Notes under the pieces: model-generated
Told to the model about the DNA's origin: nothing
Databases searched by the model: none
The model's input: the letters and a program-made list of their open reading frames with translations, nothing else
Translations under genes and position numbers: made by a program
NCBI GenBank assembly: GCA_964493985.1
Contig: CAZBQL010000008.1
Span: forward strand, 1 to 51,984
Length of the DNA: 51,984 bases
Source of the DNA: MGML01 sp964493985
GTDB taxonomy: Bacteria; Chloroflexota; Dehalococcoidia; Dehalococcoidales; UBA2162
Reading direction: 5' to 3'
Part shown: positions 25,310 through 33,987 of the stretch, in pieces
Layout of the letters: each line of letters begins with the position of its first letter
Numbering within the stretch: the first letter of the stretch is position 1

Positions 25310-25594
25310 TCAGGATACTTCATCGGGAGTAACCTCGACCGCATCCTTCCTGGTAATAATCTCACTGACACGCCATCTCTTCTCCCTGGACAGCGGGCGT
25401 GTCTCTATAATTCTCACGACATCGCCTTCAGCGCACTGGTTCTCTTCATCATGAGCCTTATATTTAATGACTCTTCTCACAGTTTTCCTGTAGAGCGGGT
25501 GACGTTTGGAGGTTTCGACTCCAACAACGACAGTCTTATTCATTTTATTGCTTATTACCCGTCCGATGCGTGTTTTTTTCTGTTTTTCCATCAT
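25310..25594 (-). CDS. rpsQ: 30S ribosomal protein S17
   Basis: A 94-residue S17. KTRIGRVISNKMNKTVVVGV and GDVVRIIETRPLSREKRWRV are diagnostic. ATG at 25594 or 25591 fits AAAGG a few bases upstream better than the GTG at 25600. Follows rpmC by 33 bases. Confidence 0.96.
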   Translation of the reverse strand: MMEKQKKTRIGRVISNKMNKTVVVGVETSKRHPLYRKTVRRVIKYKAHDEENQCAEGDVVRIIETRPLSREKRWRVSEIITRKDAVEVTPDEVS

Positions 25595-25633
25595 CTGCAC
25601 CTTTAAACAGTTGCCGGAATCATTCCGGAAAAC

Positions 25634-25831
25634 CTATCTAATCTCCAGTTCTCTTTCCCTGATAACCGTCTTTATCCTGGCTATATCCTTTTTGACCCTT
25701 CCAATCTCGTTATGATTGACCAGTTGCCTGGTAGATAACCGAAACCTCAGGTCAAAAAGCTCTCTATGAGCTTCTTCAAGCTGTTTCTCAAGTTCACCGG
25801 GCTTCAGTGCCCTGATTTCATCTACTTTCAC
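25634..25831 (-). CDS. rpmC: 50S ribosomal protein L29
   Basis: A 65-residue helical hairpin protein near the exit tunnel. VDEIRALKPGELEKQLEEA and FDLRFRLSTRQL with NHNEIGRVKKDIARIKTVI are the family pattern. Between rplP and rpsQ. Confidence 0.97.
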   Translation of the reverse strand: MKVDEIRALKPGELEKQLEEAHRELFDLRFRLSTRQLVNHNEIGRVKKDIARIKTVIRERELEIR

Positions 25832-25850
25832 CGTAGGTTAATCTCCCGCC

Positions 25851-26285
25851 TTATTTTTCACTTCCTGCCAGTACTCCTGATTCCTTGACCAGGAACTTGG
25901 TTGGTATAGGCAGTTTATGAGAAGCCAGCCGCATCGCTTCTTTAGCCACTTCTTCACTGACTCCTGTCATTTCAAACAAAATCCTTCCCGCCTTTACCAC
26001 AGCTACCCAGTGATCAGGAGCTCCTTTACCGGAACCCATTCGCGTCTCGGCAGCTTTCTTGGTTATGGGTTTATCAGGAAAAACCCTGATCCATACATTC
26101 CCGCCCCTGCGGATATGACGGGTTATAGCACGGCGAGCTGCTTCAATCTGCCGGGCTGTAAGCCATGCCGATTCCTGAGCCTGCAGAGCATAATCACCGA
26201 AAGCAATAGTATTGCCCGTATTGGCTTTACCCCGGCGACGCCCTTTCTGTACCTTACGGAATTTCACACGCTTAGGTTGCTGCAC
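25851..26285 (-). CDS. rplP: 50S ribosomal protein L16
   Basis: A 144-residue L16, which helps position A-site tRNA. VKFRKVQKGRRRGKANTGN, the IRVFPDKPITKKAAETRMG segment and the GKGAPDHWVAVVKAGRILFE motif are present. Its start overlaps the end of rpsC by 14 bases. Confidence 0.98.
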   Translation of the reverse strand: MQQPKRVKFRKVQKGRRRGKANTGNTIAFGDYALQAQESAWLTARQIEAARRAITRHIRRGGNVWIRVFPDKPITKKAAETRMGSGKGAPDHWVAVVKAGRILFEMTGVSEEVAKEAMRLASHKLPIPTKFLVKESGVLAGSEK

Positions 26286-27402
26286 TGTTCTCCTCTTCCT
26301 CTACCGGTTCTGCTTCGGCTACCGGCCCTTCAGTATTTTCTTCTTCGGGTTCCGCCTTAGCCCTGGTTTTTCTCTTTGCGGCCGGTCTGGCAGGTTTCTC
26401 TTCTTCTGCCGGCTTTTCGTCCGTTGTTTCCTCAGTCTCTTCTTTTGTAGCTTTCTTTCGTCTTCGCGCGGCCGGTTTGGCGGGTTTTTCTTCTTCTGCC
26501 GGTCCTGCCGCTTCCTCTTCTACCGCTTCTTCCGTTTCTGGAGCAGGTACCTCTACTGTTTCTTCGACTACCTGTGCTTCGGCAGCCGGTCCAGCTTCAG
26601 CAACGGATTCTTCAGGTGTTTCTTCTATTTCAACCTCTGCTTCGGCAACCGGTTCTTCAACCTTTTCCTCAGATGCCGGCGCTTCTTCCTCCGGTCCCTC
26701 TTCGGTGACAGGCGTTTCCGCCTCTGCTTCTGCAACCGATTCCAGAATACTTTCTTCCAGTTCGTCTTCCTTGGCTTCAGGCAGGATATCACCCTTGTAT
26801 ATCCATACTTTTACACCGATACGTCCCATCGTTGTTTTCGCTTCGATGAATCCGTAATCTATATCTGCCCGCAGTGTATGCAGCGGAACCTGGCCTTCAT
26901 GCATGGTCAGGCGACGGGCGATTTCCGCTCCACCCAGTCTCCCGGCGCAGCTTACTTTCATACCTTTTGCACCGGCCTGCATCGTACGAAGCAGGGTCTG
27001 TTTCATAGCTCTTCGGAAAGCAATACGTCGTTCTATCTGTTCCGCTACCTGTTTTGCTACCAGATAAGCATCCAGTTCGGGGCGCTGAATCTCCTGGATA
27101 TTCAATTGGACCTTCTTACCGATAAGGTCCTCAAGGTAGGCTCTTGTTTCGTCTACTCTCTGACCGCCTCTCCCGATAACGATACCGGGTCTGGCAGTAT
27201 AGATAGTAATCGAGACCTTGTTCGCCTGCCGTTCGATCTCTACCTGGGAAACGGCGGCTTCAGAATACCTTTTCTGAATACCCTCACGGAGTTTCAGGTC
27301 TTCCTGTAAAAATTCTGCGTAATGCTTGTCGGCATACCATTTGGCCTGCCAGTCACGTATTACGCCAATTCTAAAACCGGTAGGATGAACTTTATGCCCC
27401 AT
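26272..27402 (-). CDS. rpsC: 30S ribosomal protein S3 with very long acidic C-terminal extension
   Basis: A 376-residue S3; residues 1-208 are the normal protein, with N-terminal MGHKVHPTGFRIGVIRDW, the KH-type motif PGIVIGRGGQRVDETR and the CAGRLGGAEIARR signature. Residues 209-376 are a low-complexity Glu/Ala/Pro-rich extension. Near its end two similar modules (EEKPAKPAARRRKKA and EEKPARPAAKRKTRA) alternate acidic and basic patches, probably an internal duplication. The extension keeps an open frame and overlaps rplP by 14 bases, so it is translated, not an annotation artefact. S3 sits at the mRNA entry site and has helicase activity with S4 and S5. A disordered tail there is unusual in size; its function is unknown. 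Confidence 0.97.
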   Translation of the reverse strand: MGHKVHPTGFRIGVIRDWQAKWYADKHYAEFLQEDLKLREGIQKRYSEAAVSQVEIERQANKVSITIYTARPGIVIGRGGQRVDETRAYLEDLIGKKVQLNIQEIQRPELDAYLVAKQVAEQIERRIAFRRAMKQTLLRTMQAGAKGMKVSCAGRLGGAEIARRLTMHEGQVPLHTLRADIDYGFIEAKTTMGRIGVKVWIYKGDILPEAKEDELEESILESVAEAEAETPVTEEGPEEEAPASEEKVEEPVAEAEVEIEETPEESVAEAGPAAEAQVVEETVEVPAPETEEAVEEEAAGPAEEEKPAKPAARRRKKATKEETEETTDEKPAEEEKPARPAAKRKTRAKAEPEEENTEGPVAEAEPVEEEENSAAT

Positions 27403-27740
27403 TAGCTCTCCTGTTCTCCGACGACTACTGTAATATGGCTGGAGCGTTTGAGGATTGGGCTGACCCTTCCCCGCGCCCTGGCCCTATACCTTTTCATAGT
27501 AGGCGCTTCATCTGCGTATATTCTCACAATTTTCAAGTCCGAAGACGAAATCTGAAAAACATCCTCGGCATTGGCGGCCGCCGATTGTATTACCTTGGAC
27601 ACTATCTTCGCTGAAGGGGAGTGCATGAACCTGAGCATATCGAGTGCCTGCTCTACCTGCTTCCCGCGAACCATATCCACCAGCAATCGCGCTTTCCGAG
27701 GTGGAATTCCCGTATTTTTTGAAATAGCCCTTACTTCCAT
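27402..27740 (-). CDS. rplV: 50S ribosomal protein L22
   Basis: A 112-residue L22 whose loop lines the exit tunnel. IPPRKARLLVDMVRGKQVEQ and the hairpin MKRYRARARGRVSPILKRSSH are diagnostic. Stop and rpsC start overlap by one base (TAATG). No deletion in the tunnel loop is apparent. Confidence 0.98.
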   Translation of the reverse strand: MEVRAISKNTGIPPRKARLLVDMVRGKQVEQALDMLRFMHSPSAKIVSKVIQSAAANAEDVFQISSSDLKIVRIYADEAPTMKRYRARARGRVSPILKRSSHITVVVGEQES

Positions 27741-27754
27741 TTCTCTTTAAGACC

Positions 27755-28045
27755 TTATCTCTTTCTGACCTGAGAAGTCCGTTCTGCCTTCGATACATGT
27801 CCCCTGTAGGTCCTTGTCATGGCAAACTCTCCAAGCTTGTGTCCCACCATATTTTCAGTAATGAATATGGGGACGTGGCGTCGTCCGTCATGTACGCCGA
27901 TAGTGAGTCCAACCATCTCAGGAACAATTGTCGACCATCGTGACCATGTCTTGAGAACGGTCTTTTCACCTGAGCGGTTTATCGCATCGACTTTTTTTAT
28001 CAATTTCTGATCGATTGCCGGTCCTTTTTTAGTTGACCTTGACAT
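27755..28045 (-). CDS. rpsS: 30S ribosomal protein S19
   Basis: A 96-residue S19 of the small-subunit head. MSRSTKKGPAIDQKLIKKV, WSTIVPEMVGLTIGVHDGR and GHKLGEFAMTRTYRGH are diagnostic. Lies between rplB and rplV. Confidence 0.98.
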   Translation of the reverse strand: MSRSTKKGPAIDQKLIKKVDAINRSGEKTVLKTWSRWSTIVPEMVGLTIGVHDGRRHVPIFITENMVGHKLGEFAMTRTYRGHVSKAERTSQVRKR

Positions 28046-28066
28046 ATCTGCTTATCCCTTTATTTT

Positions 28067-28897
28067 CTACTTACGTCCCCGACGCTTTACTATCAGTCTA
28101 TCCGAAGCCTTCGGCTTACGTGTCTTATATCCAAGGGCGGGTTTACCCCAGGGAGTCTTGGGCCCGGGCATACCCACCGGACTTCTTCCTTCACCGCCGC
28201 CATGGGGATGGTCACGCGGGGTCATGGCCGAACCTCTCACCGTCGGTCTTATACCCAGCCAGCGTTTCCGGCCGGCTTTACCCAGCTTGATTCCCTGGTG
28301 GTCGACGTTGCCTACCTGACCGATCGTCGCCATGCAGTTGCTGCGAACCCGTCTCGATTCTCCGGAAGGAAGCCTCAACAACGCGTAGTCACCTTCCAGG
28401 GCGACTATCTGGGCGGACATTCCGGCGCTTCTCACCATCTGTCCGCCTTTTCCCGGCTGCATTTCGACATTGTGTATCAGGGTCCCGCTGGGAATTCTCC
28501 TCATTGGCAGAGCGTTACCCGGCCTGATCTCAGCATCCTCGCCGGCTTTTACAGTATCGCCGACTTTCAGTCCTATCGGCGCCAGTATATATCTCTTGTC
28601 ACCATCAGCGTAATGAATCAGGGCAATCCGGGCCGAGCGGTTGGGATCATACTCGATCGCCGCCACTTTACCCGGTACGCCGAGTTTATCTCTCTTAAAA
28701 TCGATTACCCGGAGTCTTCTCTTTGCTCCGCCACCGCGATGACGCACGGTAATACGACCCTGGCTGTTACGCCCGGCCTGCTTCTTTAAAGGCAGGACAA
28801 GCGACTTGTCCGGTTTTGTCTTCGTTATCTCATCGAAAGTCGCCCCGGTCATGCCGCGCCTACCTGCGGAGGTCGGCCTGTATACCTTTATCGCCAT
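28067..28897 (-). CDS. rplB: 50S ribosomal protein L2
   Basis: A 276-residue L2, needed for subunit joining and peptidyl transfer. GRITVRHRGGGAKRRLRVID, SAGMSAQIVALEGDYALLRL and the near-terminal AMTPRDHPHGGGEGRSPVG with the conserved His are present. Standard S10-operon place. Confidence 0.98.
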   Translation of the reverse strand: MAIKVYRPTSAGRRGMTGATFDEITKTKPDKSLVLPLKKQAGRNSQGRITVRHRGGGAKRRLRVIDFKRDKLGVPGKVAAIEYDPNRSARIALIHYADGDKRYILAPIGLKVGDTVKAGEDAEIRPGNALPMRRIPSGTLIHNVEMQPGKGGQMVRSAGMSAQIVALEGDYALLRLPSGESRRVRSNCMATIGQVGNVDHQGIKLGKAGRKRWLGIRPTVRGSAMTPRDHPHGGGEGRSPVGMPGPKTPWGKPALGYKTRKPKASDRLIVKRRGRK

Positions 28898-28936
28898 TCT
28901 CTATATAAACTCCTGATAATTTCCTTTAACAAGTCC

Positions 28937-29221
28937 CTAAGAACCTTCGAAGAACTGAATCGAGTCGCCCGGTTTCAGGGTGACAATAGCCTTCTTCCAG
29001 GGATGGGGAGGTAACTGGCGCCGTCCCAGTCTCCGGCTTTTGCCTTTCATATTTATAATATTTACTTTTAATACGTCAACTTTAAACGCTTTTTCGACGG
29101 CCTCTTTTACCAGCGCCTTGTTTGCTTCTCTCGCCACTTCAAAAGCGTATTTGTTTTCTGTCTGCAGGACGGTAGATTTTTCAGTTATCAGTGGACGCCG
29201 CAACACTTCGTACAGGTGCAT
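28937..29221 (-). CDS. rplW: 50S ribosomal protein L23
   Basis: A 94-residue L23 at the tunnel exit, docking site for trigger factor and SRP. LRRPLITEKSTVLQTENKYA and VLKVNIINMKGKSRRLGR fit. Its first 41 bases overlap the end of rplD in another frame, an unusually long overlap that should couple their translation. Confidence 0.97.
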   Translation of the reverse strand: MHLYEVLRRPLITEKSTVLQTENKYAFEVAREANKALVKEAVEKAFKVDVLKVNIINMKGKSRRLGRRQLPPHPWKKAIVTLKPGDSIQFFEGS

Positions 29222-29864
29222 CGGTTCCTCCCTCGGAGGGCTTCTCGCCCCATATCTCTTCTGCTTTTCGCACCGCGTCCACGGTCATAAGCAGTTTCTT
29301 TCGCGACAGTATGTCAACTACATTCATCAGGTCCACCGGCATAATGCTGATACCTGCAATATTCCTGGCCGATTTCACGACATTCTCGTCAGCGTCTGCG
29401 GTTACTACTAATGCAGTAGAATCCACGCCCAGGGCTGAGAGTATTCCCGCCATCTCTTTCGTTACAGGTTTTCCAAAGACCAGTTCATCTATTACTACCA
29501 GTTCTTTATCGTTCGCTTTCCCGGATAATACGCATCTCAAGGCTAACTGACGCATTTTTTTGGGCATCGACTGCCGGTAACTGCGTGGTTTAGGTCCGAA
29601 CATGACTCCTCCGCCACGCCTGGTCCCGGATTTAATGCTGCCTGCCCTGGCATTACCGGTACCTTTCTGACGGTATAATTTCCTGGTGGAACCGGTTACT
29701 TCGCTCCGCGTCCTGGTGCTGGAAGTTCCCTGACGGGCATTTGCCTGCTGCCTGACGACAGCCTGGTGTACGACCGTCCGGTTAAAAGGTATGTCGAACA
29801 CATACTCGCTAACCTCGATATTTCCAGTCTCTTCACCGTTTTTATTATAAACCGGTATCTGCAC
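29181..29864 (-). CDS. rplD: 50S ribosomal protein L4
   Basis: A 227-residue L4, which reaches the exit tunnel and in some bacteria represses the S10 operon. VHQAVVRQQANARQGTSSTR, YRQKGTGNARAGSIKSGTRR and GGGVMFGPKPRSYRQSMPKK are diagnostic. The C-terminal tail (KPSEGGTDAPVRSVAASTDN) is extra and is partly encoded within rplW. Confidence 0.98.
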   Translation of the reverse strand: MQIPVYNKNGEETGNIEVSEYVFDIPFNRTVVHQAVVRQQANARQGTSSTRTRSEVTGSTRKLYRQKGTGNARAGSIKSGTRRGGGVMFGPKPRSYRQSMPKKMRQLALRCVLSGKANDKELVVIDELVFGKPVTKEMAGILSALGVDSTALVVTADADENVVKSARNIAGISIMPVDLMNVVDILSRKKLLMTVDAVRKAEEIWGEKPSEGGTDAPVRSVAASTDN

Positions 29865-30491
29865 TTACTTTTTCCCCTTGACTGATTTCCTTATCATTAC
29901 AAGCCCGTTCTTATTTCCCGGGACCGCCCCTTTAATGAGCAACAGGTTGCGTTCCGGGTCTGCTTTAACTATTTTCAGACCACGTACGGTTACTTTGTCG
30001 CCGCCCATATGCCCAGCCATCCTGGTCCCTTTCCAGACCCTGCCCGGGGAAGCAGATGCTCCGATCGAGCCGGGAGCGCGGTGCCTGTCCGACTGTCCGT
30101 GTGTCTTCGGTCCGCCGGCGAATCCATGTCTCTTCACTACACCGGCAAATCCCTTGCTTTTAGATATCCCGGTGATGTCGACGACATCGCCTTCCTGGAA
30201 CAAACTGACATCGACTTTATCGCCAACATTAATATCCGAGGTATCTTCCACTCTCAATTCCCTGAGGTACCTGAAGTTACCGAGTTCTTTCATCTGTCCC
30301 TTACGGGGAGAATTGATATTTTTCGCCTCACCGAATCCGTACTGTACAGAGTCATAGCCTTCCTTTTCGGAAGTCTTTATCTGCAATACGGTACACGGTC
30401 CAGCTTCGACCGCGGTAACAGCTTCGGCTTTACCTTCATCCGTAAATACCTGGGTCATACCCAGTTTTTTACCTAATATTCCTTCTAGCAT
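29865..30491 (-). CDS. rplC: 50S ribosomal protein L3
   Basis: A 208-residue L3, an assembly initiator near the peptidyl transferase centre. MLEGILGKKLGMTQVFTDEG, the GVVKRHGFAGGPKTHGQSDR region and RVWKGTRMAGHMGGDKVTV are diagnostic. It abuts rplD directly. Confidence 0.98.
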   Translation of the reverse strand: MLEGILGKKLGMTQVFTDEGKAEAVTAVEAGPCTVLQIKTSEKEGYDSVQYGFGEAKNINSPRKGQMKELGNFRYLRELRVEDTSDINVGDKVDVSLFQEGDVVDITGISKSKGFAGVVKRHGFAGGPKTHGQSDRHRAPGSIGASASPGRVWKGTRMAGHMGGDKVTVRGLKIVKADPERNLLLIKGAVPGNKNGLVMIRKSVKGKK

Positions 30492-30508
30492 TCTTTATAT
30501 CCCGGCAT

Positions 30509-30817
30509 TTATATCTTAATGTCTATCTCGACACCTGACGGCAGATTGAGTCCGGTAAGAGAATCAATCGTCTTCGAGGTTGTTTCGATAATATCGATGA
30601 GACGCTTGTGAGTCCGGATCTCGAACTGCTCCTGAGAGTCTTTATCAATGAAAGGCGAACGGATAACGCTGTATTTCTGTATACGCGTGGGCAGCGGTAC
30701 CGGCCCGGAGACGACCGCTCCGGTCCGTTCGACTGTCTCCACAATCTGTTCAGCCGCCTGGTCCACCAGTTTGTGGTCGAAACCTTTTATCTTGATACGA
30801 ATTTTTTGTTTAGGCAT
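30509..30817 (-). CDS. rpsJ: 30S ribosomal protein S10 (NusE)
   Basis: A 102-residue S10, also the NusE antitermination factor. MPKQKIRIKIKGFDHKLVDQ, VVSGPVPLPTRIQKYSVIRS and the FEIRTHKRLIDI motif are diagnostic. It starts four bases after the fusA stop, so the str and S10 operons are fused here, with no tuf gene between them. Confidence 0.98.
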   Translation of the reverse strand: MPKQKIRIKIKGFDHKLVDQAAEQIVETVERTGAVVSGPVPLPTRIQKYSVIRSPFIDKDSQEQFEIRTHKRLIDIIETTSKTIDSLTGLNLPSGVEIDIKI

Positions 30818-30821
30818 ATCC

Positions 30822-32939
30822 TCAATATCCTGCTTTATTCGTAAGTTGAGCTACCTGGTCCGCAGGTAGCTCCTGATATTCGTAAAATTCCATAGAATGT
30901 GTTGCCCTTCCCTGTGTCTGAGACCTTAGACTGGTTGTATAACCGAAAGCCTCAGCCAGCGGAATATGAGCATGAATCGTAGTCGTGTCTATATACGTTT
31001 CTATCGATACGATGTGCGCCCTCCTTGCATTAAGGTCGGCGACGATATCTCCGAGAAACTGCTCGGGTGTAACTACCTCGATTTTCATAATGGGCTGGAG
31101 AATCACAGGTTTTGCTTTGGCGACACCATTTTTAAGCGCCATAGAGCCTGCCATCTTGAAAGCAATCTCCGAGGAGTCTACTTCGTGATAGCTTCCGTCG
31201 TAAAGATTCGCCTTGATATCTACAACCGGATAATTAGCAAGCACGCCGGTTGCCATTGCTTCCCTGATCCCTTCCTCGATCGCCGGAATATACTGTTTCG
31301 GGATGGCATTGCCCCTGATACTATTGACAAATTGCAGGCCGCTGCCTTTCTCTCCCGGCTCGAGTTCTATACGGACATGTCCATACTGGCCGTGACCGCC
31401 GGTCTGGCGGACAAATTTGCCTTCGGCCTGGACCGGTACCGTGATAGTCTCTTTATAAGCAACCTTGGGTGTACCAACTTTAGCTCCGACCCTGAATTCG
31501 GAAAGCAGGCGGTTAATGATCACCTCAAGGTGAAGTTCTCCCATGCCTGAAATTACCGTCTGGCCTGTTTCGTTATTGTATTCAACTTTAAACGTTGGAT
31601 CTTCTTCGGTCAGTTTCTGGAGAGCAGTCCCCATTTTATCCTGATCGAGGGTTGTCTTGGGTTCAATCGATACCGATATTACAGGCTCGGGGAATTTGAT
31701 CGATTCAAGGAGTATCGGGTGAGAAGGATCACAGAGAGTATGACCGGTAAATGTATTCTTCAAACCCAGGGTAGCTATAATGGCCCCTGTGTCTGCTTCG
31801 TCAACTTCTTCTCTGCGATTGGCATGCATTAAAAGCAGTCTGCCGATTCTTTCCCTCTTCTGGGTAGTGGAGTTATATACCTGTGCTCCGGCTTCAATTC
31901 TGCCGGAATATACTCTGAAATATACCAGCCTGCCGACAAACGGATCAGACACAACCTTAAAGGCTAGTGCCGAAAACGGAGTTTTGTCACTGGCAGGTAT
32001 GTCTTCTTCATTTCCCCTGATATTCACGGCTTTTACCGGAGGTACGTCAAGCGGGGATGGGAGGTAGTCCACAATTGCATCCAGCAACTGCTGCATTCCT
32101 TTATTACGCAACGCGCTGCCGCAAAATATAGGAACAACCTTGTTTACCAGGGTCACTCTTCTGACAGCAGCCTTAATCTCGGCGACGGTGAGATTCCGTC
32201 CTTCAAGATATGCTTCAAGTATCTCGTCGTCGAACTCAGCGAGCTTCTCAATCAGGACTTGTCGCTGTTTTTCAACGTGAGCTCTATCAGTTTCGGAAAT
32301 GGTTTCTTCCCTGGGAAGAGATTCAAGTTTTCCGTCGTAACTCCAGGCACGTTCTTCTATAAGGTCGATAACGCCCCGGAATGATTCCTCGCTACCGAGA
32401 GGTAACTGGATAGGCAGCGGTTTAGCCTTAAGCCGTTCTTCTATCATAGAAATGGTGCGATCGAAATTCGCACCAACTCTGTCCATCTTGTTTATAAAGC
32501 AGATACGCGGCACACGGTACCTGTCCGCCTGCCGCCATACTGTTTCCGACTGTGCTTCCACGCCGGCAACAGCGTCGAACACGACAACACCGCCGTCCAG
32601 AACTCTAAGGCTTCGTTCTACTTCGGCGGTGAAATCGACGTGTCCGGGTGTATCGATAATATTGATACGGTGACCTTTCCATGATGCGGTAGTGGCTGCC
32701 GCGGTAATCGTAATACCACGTTCCTTTTCCTGGTCCATCCAGTCCATTACCGCCGTTCCCTCGTGTACCTCGCCAACCTTGTAAGTCCGGCCTGTATAAT
32801 AGAGTATCCTTTCGGTGACGGTAGTCTTACCGGCATCGATGTGGGCTATGAAAGCCATATTCCGGATATCCTCTAACGGGAAACTCCTGGACACAGATTT
32901 ACCCCTTATTTCTAATTTGTTAGTAGCTGTTTTTACCAT
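30822..32939 (-). CDS. fusA: Elongation factor G
   Basis: A 705-residue GTPase that drives ribosomal translocation. G motifs are intact: AHIDAGKTTVTERILYYTG (G1), KERGITITAAATT (G2), DTPGHVDF (G3) and NKMD (G4). Domains II to V follow, ending EFYEYQELPADQVAQL. Length is standard. It lies between rpsG and rpsJ. The last codons contain a perfect 10-bp hairpin at 30848-30872. Confidence 0.98.
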   Translation of the reverse strand: MVKTATNKLEIRGKSVSRSFPLEDIRNMAFIAHIDAGKTTVTERILYYTGRTYKVGEVHEGTAVMDWMDQEKERGITITAAATTASWKGHRINIIDTPGHVDFTAEVERSLRVLDGGVVVFDAVAGVEAQSETVWRQADRYRVPRICFINKMDRVGANFDRTISMIEERLKAKPLPIQLPLGSEESFRGVIDLIEERAWSYDGKLESLPREETISETDRAHVEKQRQVLIEKLAEFDDEILEAYLEGRNLTVAEIKAAVRRVTLVNKVVPIFCGSALRNKGMQQLLDAIVDYLPSPLDVPPVKAVNIRGNEEDIPASDKTPFSALAFKVVSDPFVGRLVYFRVYSGRIEAGAQVYNSTTQKRERIGRLLLMHANRREEVDEADTGAIIATLGLKNTFTGHTLCDPSHPILLESIKFPEPVISVSIEPKTTLDQDKMGTALQKLTEEDPTFKVEYNNETGQTVISGMGELHLEVIINRLLSEFRVGAKVGTPKVAYKETITVPVQAEGKFVRQTGGHGQYGHVRIELEPGEKGSGLQFVNSIRGNAIPKQYIPAIEEGIREAMATGVLANYPVVDIKANLYDGSYHEVDSSEIAFKMAGSMALKNGVAKAKPVILQPIMKIEVVTPEQFLGDIVADLNARRAHIVSIETYIDTTTIHAHIPLAEAFGYTTSLRSQTQGRATHSMEFYEYQELPADQVAQLTNKAGY
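30848..30872 (-). other. Hairpin at the fusA-rpsJ junction
   Basis: Perfect 10-bp stem, GAGCTACCTG (30848-30857) with CAGGTAGCTC (30863-30872), 5-nt loop. It lies within the final codons of fusA and ends about 30 bases before the rpsJ start. It may mark the old str/S10 operon border as a pause, processing or regulatory structure. No T-run follows, so full termination is unlikely. Confidence 0.5.
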
Positions 32940-32960
32940 AGCATTTTCTTGAGGGATGCC

Positions 32961-33431
32961 CTACCATCTGTAATGAGCGAAAGCCCGGTTCGCTTCAGCC
33001 ATCCGGTGGGTATCATCGCGTTTCTTGACGGTTGCCCCCTGCCCTTTCGCGGCGTCACCAAGTTCCGCCGCCAGTTTTTCGATCATAGATTTTCCCTGTC
33101 TTGCCCGGGCTGAGGCAACAAGCCAGCGTAAAGCCAGAGTTAGGCTCCGTTCAGGGCTAACATCGACCGGCACCTGATAAGTGGCACCCCCAATACGACG
33201 TGACTTTACCTGTAGCTGAGGAGTGGCATTTCTGACCGCCTGTTGAAGAACGGTAATTGCCGGCTGTGATTCCCTTTCCTCCAGCACGTTGAGGGCACCG
33301 TAGACAATTTTCTCGGCTGTACTCTTTTTCCCGTCAAGCATTATTTTATTAATCAACCTGGACACCATAGGATTATGGTATCTTGAATCAGGTAATATCT
33401 CTCTAGTTTCGGCACGATTCCGTCGTGACAT
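32961..33431 (-). CDS. rpsG: 30S ribosomal protein S7
   Basis: A 156-residue S7, assembly initiator of the small-subunit head and, in other bacteria, repressor of the str operon. MSRRNRAETREILPDSRY, MLDGKKSTAEKIVYGALNVL and the C-terminal DDTHRMAEANRAFAHYRW are diagnostic. Eight bases after rpsL, too short for the E. coli type S7-binding intergenic structure. Confidence 0.98.
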   Translation of the reverse strand: MSRRNRAETREILPDSRYHNPMVSRLINKIMLDGKKSTAEKIVYGALNVLEERESQPAITVLQQAVRNATPQLQVKSRRIGGATYQVPVDVSPERSLTLALRWLVASARARQGKSMIEKLAAELGDAAKGQGATVKKRDDTHRMAEANRAFAHYRW

Positions 33432-33439
33432 TTTTCCTC

Positions 33440-33871
33440 CTAGTCAGTCACGGCTGTTGACTTAGCACGTTTAGTTCCGTATTTACTGCGTCCCTGCTTC
33501 CTGCCGTTTACCCCGGTGGTATCCATGGTCCCTCTTACGATGTGGTACCGGACACCAGGCAGGTCCTTGACGCGTCCGCCCCGGATAAGGACGACCGAGT
33601 GCTCCTGGAGTTCATGTCCCTCACCGGGTATATAGGCGGTCACTTCCATAGTGTTGCTCAGTCTTACCCTGGCTACCTTGCGGAGCGCCGAGTTAGGCTT
33701 CCTTGGGGTCTGTGTCTTGACCTGGACGCATACACCGCGTTTCTGCGGACATCCCTTACTTTCAACCATCCTGTTCTTCAGGGAATTGAAATTATAGCGA
33801 AGGGCGACGGTTTTAGCCTTTTTCCCCGCCTTCTTTCGTCCTTTACGTACGAGCTGGTTAATAGTTGGCAT
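33440..33871 (-). CDS. rpsL: 30S ribosomal protein S12
   Basis: A 143-residue S12 of the decoding centre. MPTINQLVRKGRKKAGKKAK, TQTPRKPNSALRKVARVRL and GGRVKDLPGVRYHIVRGTMD are present. The Lys in TPRKPNS and the Lys in GGRVKDLPG, where streptomycin resistance mutations usually arise, are both wild type. First gene of the cluster, with promoter elements and a leader hairpin upstream. Confidence 0.98.
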   Translation of the reverse strand: MPTINQLVRKGRKKAGKKAKTVALRYNFNSLKNRMVESKGCPQKRGVCVQVKTQTPRKPNSALRKVARVRLSNTMEVTAYIPGEGHELQEHSVVLIRGGRVKDLPGVRYHIVRGTMDTTGVNGRKQGRSKYGTKRAKSTAVTD

Positions 33872-33921
33872 AATGTTCCTGTCTCCTACAATTAAAATGG
33901 ATGAGCATTAGCCCACCCAAA

Positions 33922-33952
33922 TGACAGATTGACGGTCATATTCAATCTGTCA
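33922..33952 (-). promoter_or_regulatory. Leader hairpin before rpsL
   Basis: Perfect 11-bp arms TGACAGATTGA (33922-33932) and TCAATCTGTCA (33942-33952), 9-nt loop, about 50 bases upstream of the rpsL start and inside its predicted leader. No T-run follows on the minus strand. Possible feedback site for a ribosomal protein, an attenuator, or a DNA operator. Confidence 0.55.
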
Positions 33953-33987
33953 GCCTGCAATACTGAGCTACAAAGCGCTAAATAAAG

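Noticed and set aside
26212..27309. A 365-codon plus-strand frame antisense to rpsC
   Set aside because: It is the complement of the low-complexity S3 tail and core; the product is Phe/Cys/Arg-rich with no domain, and rpsC on the other strand is certain.
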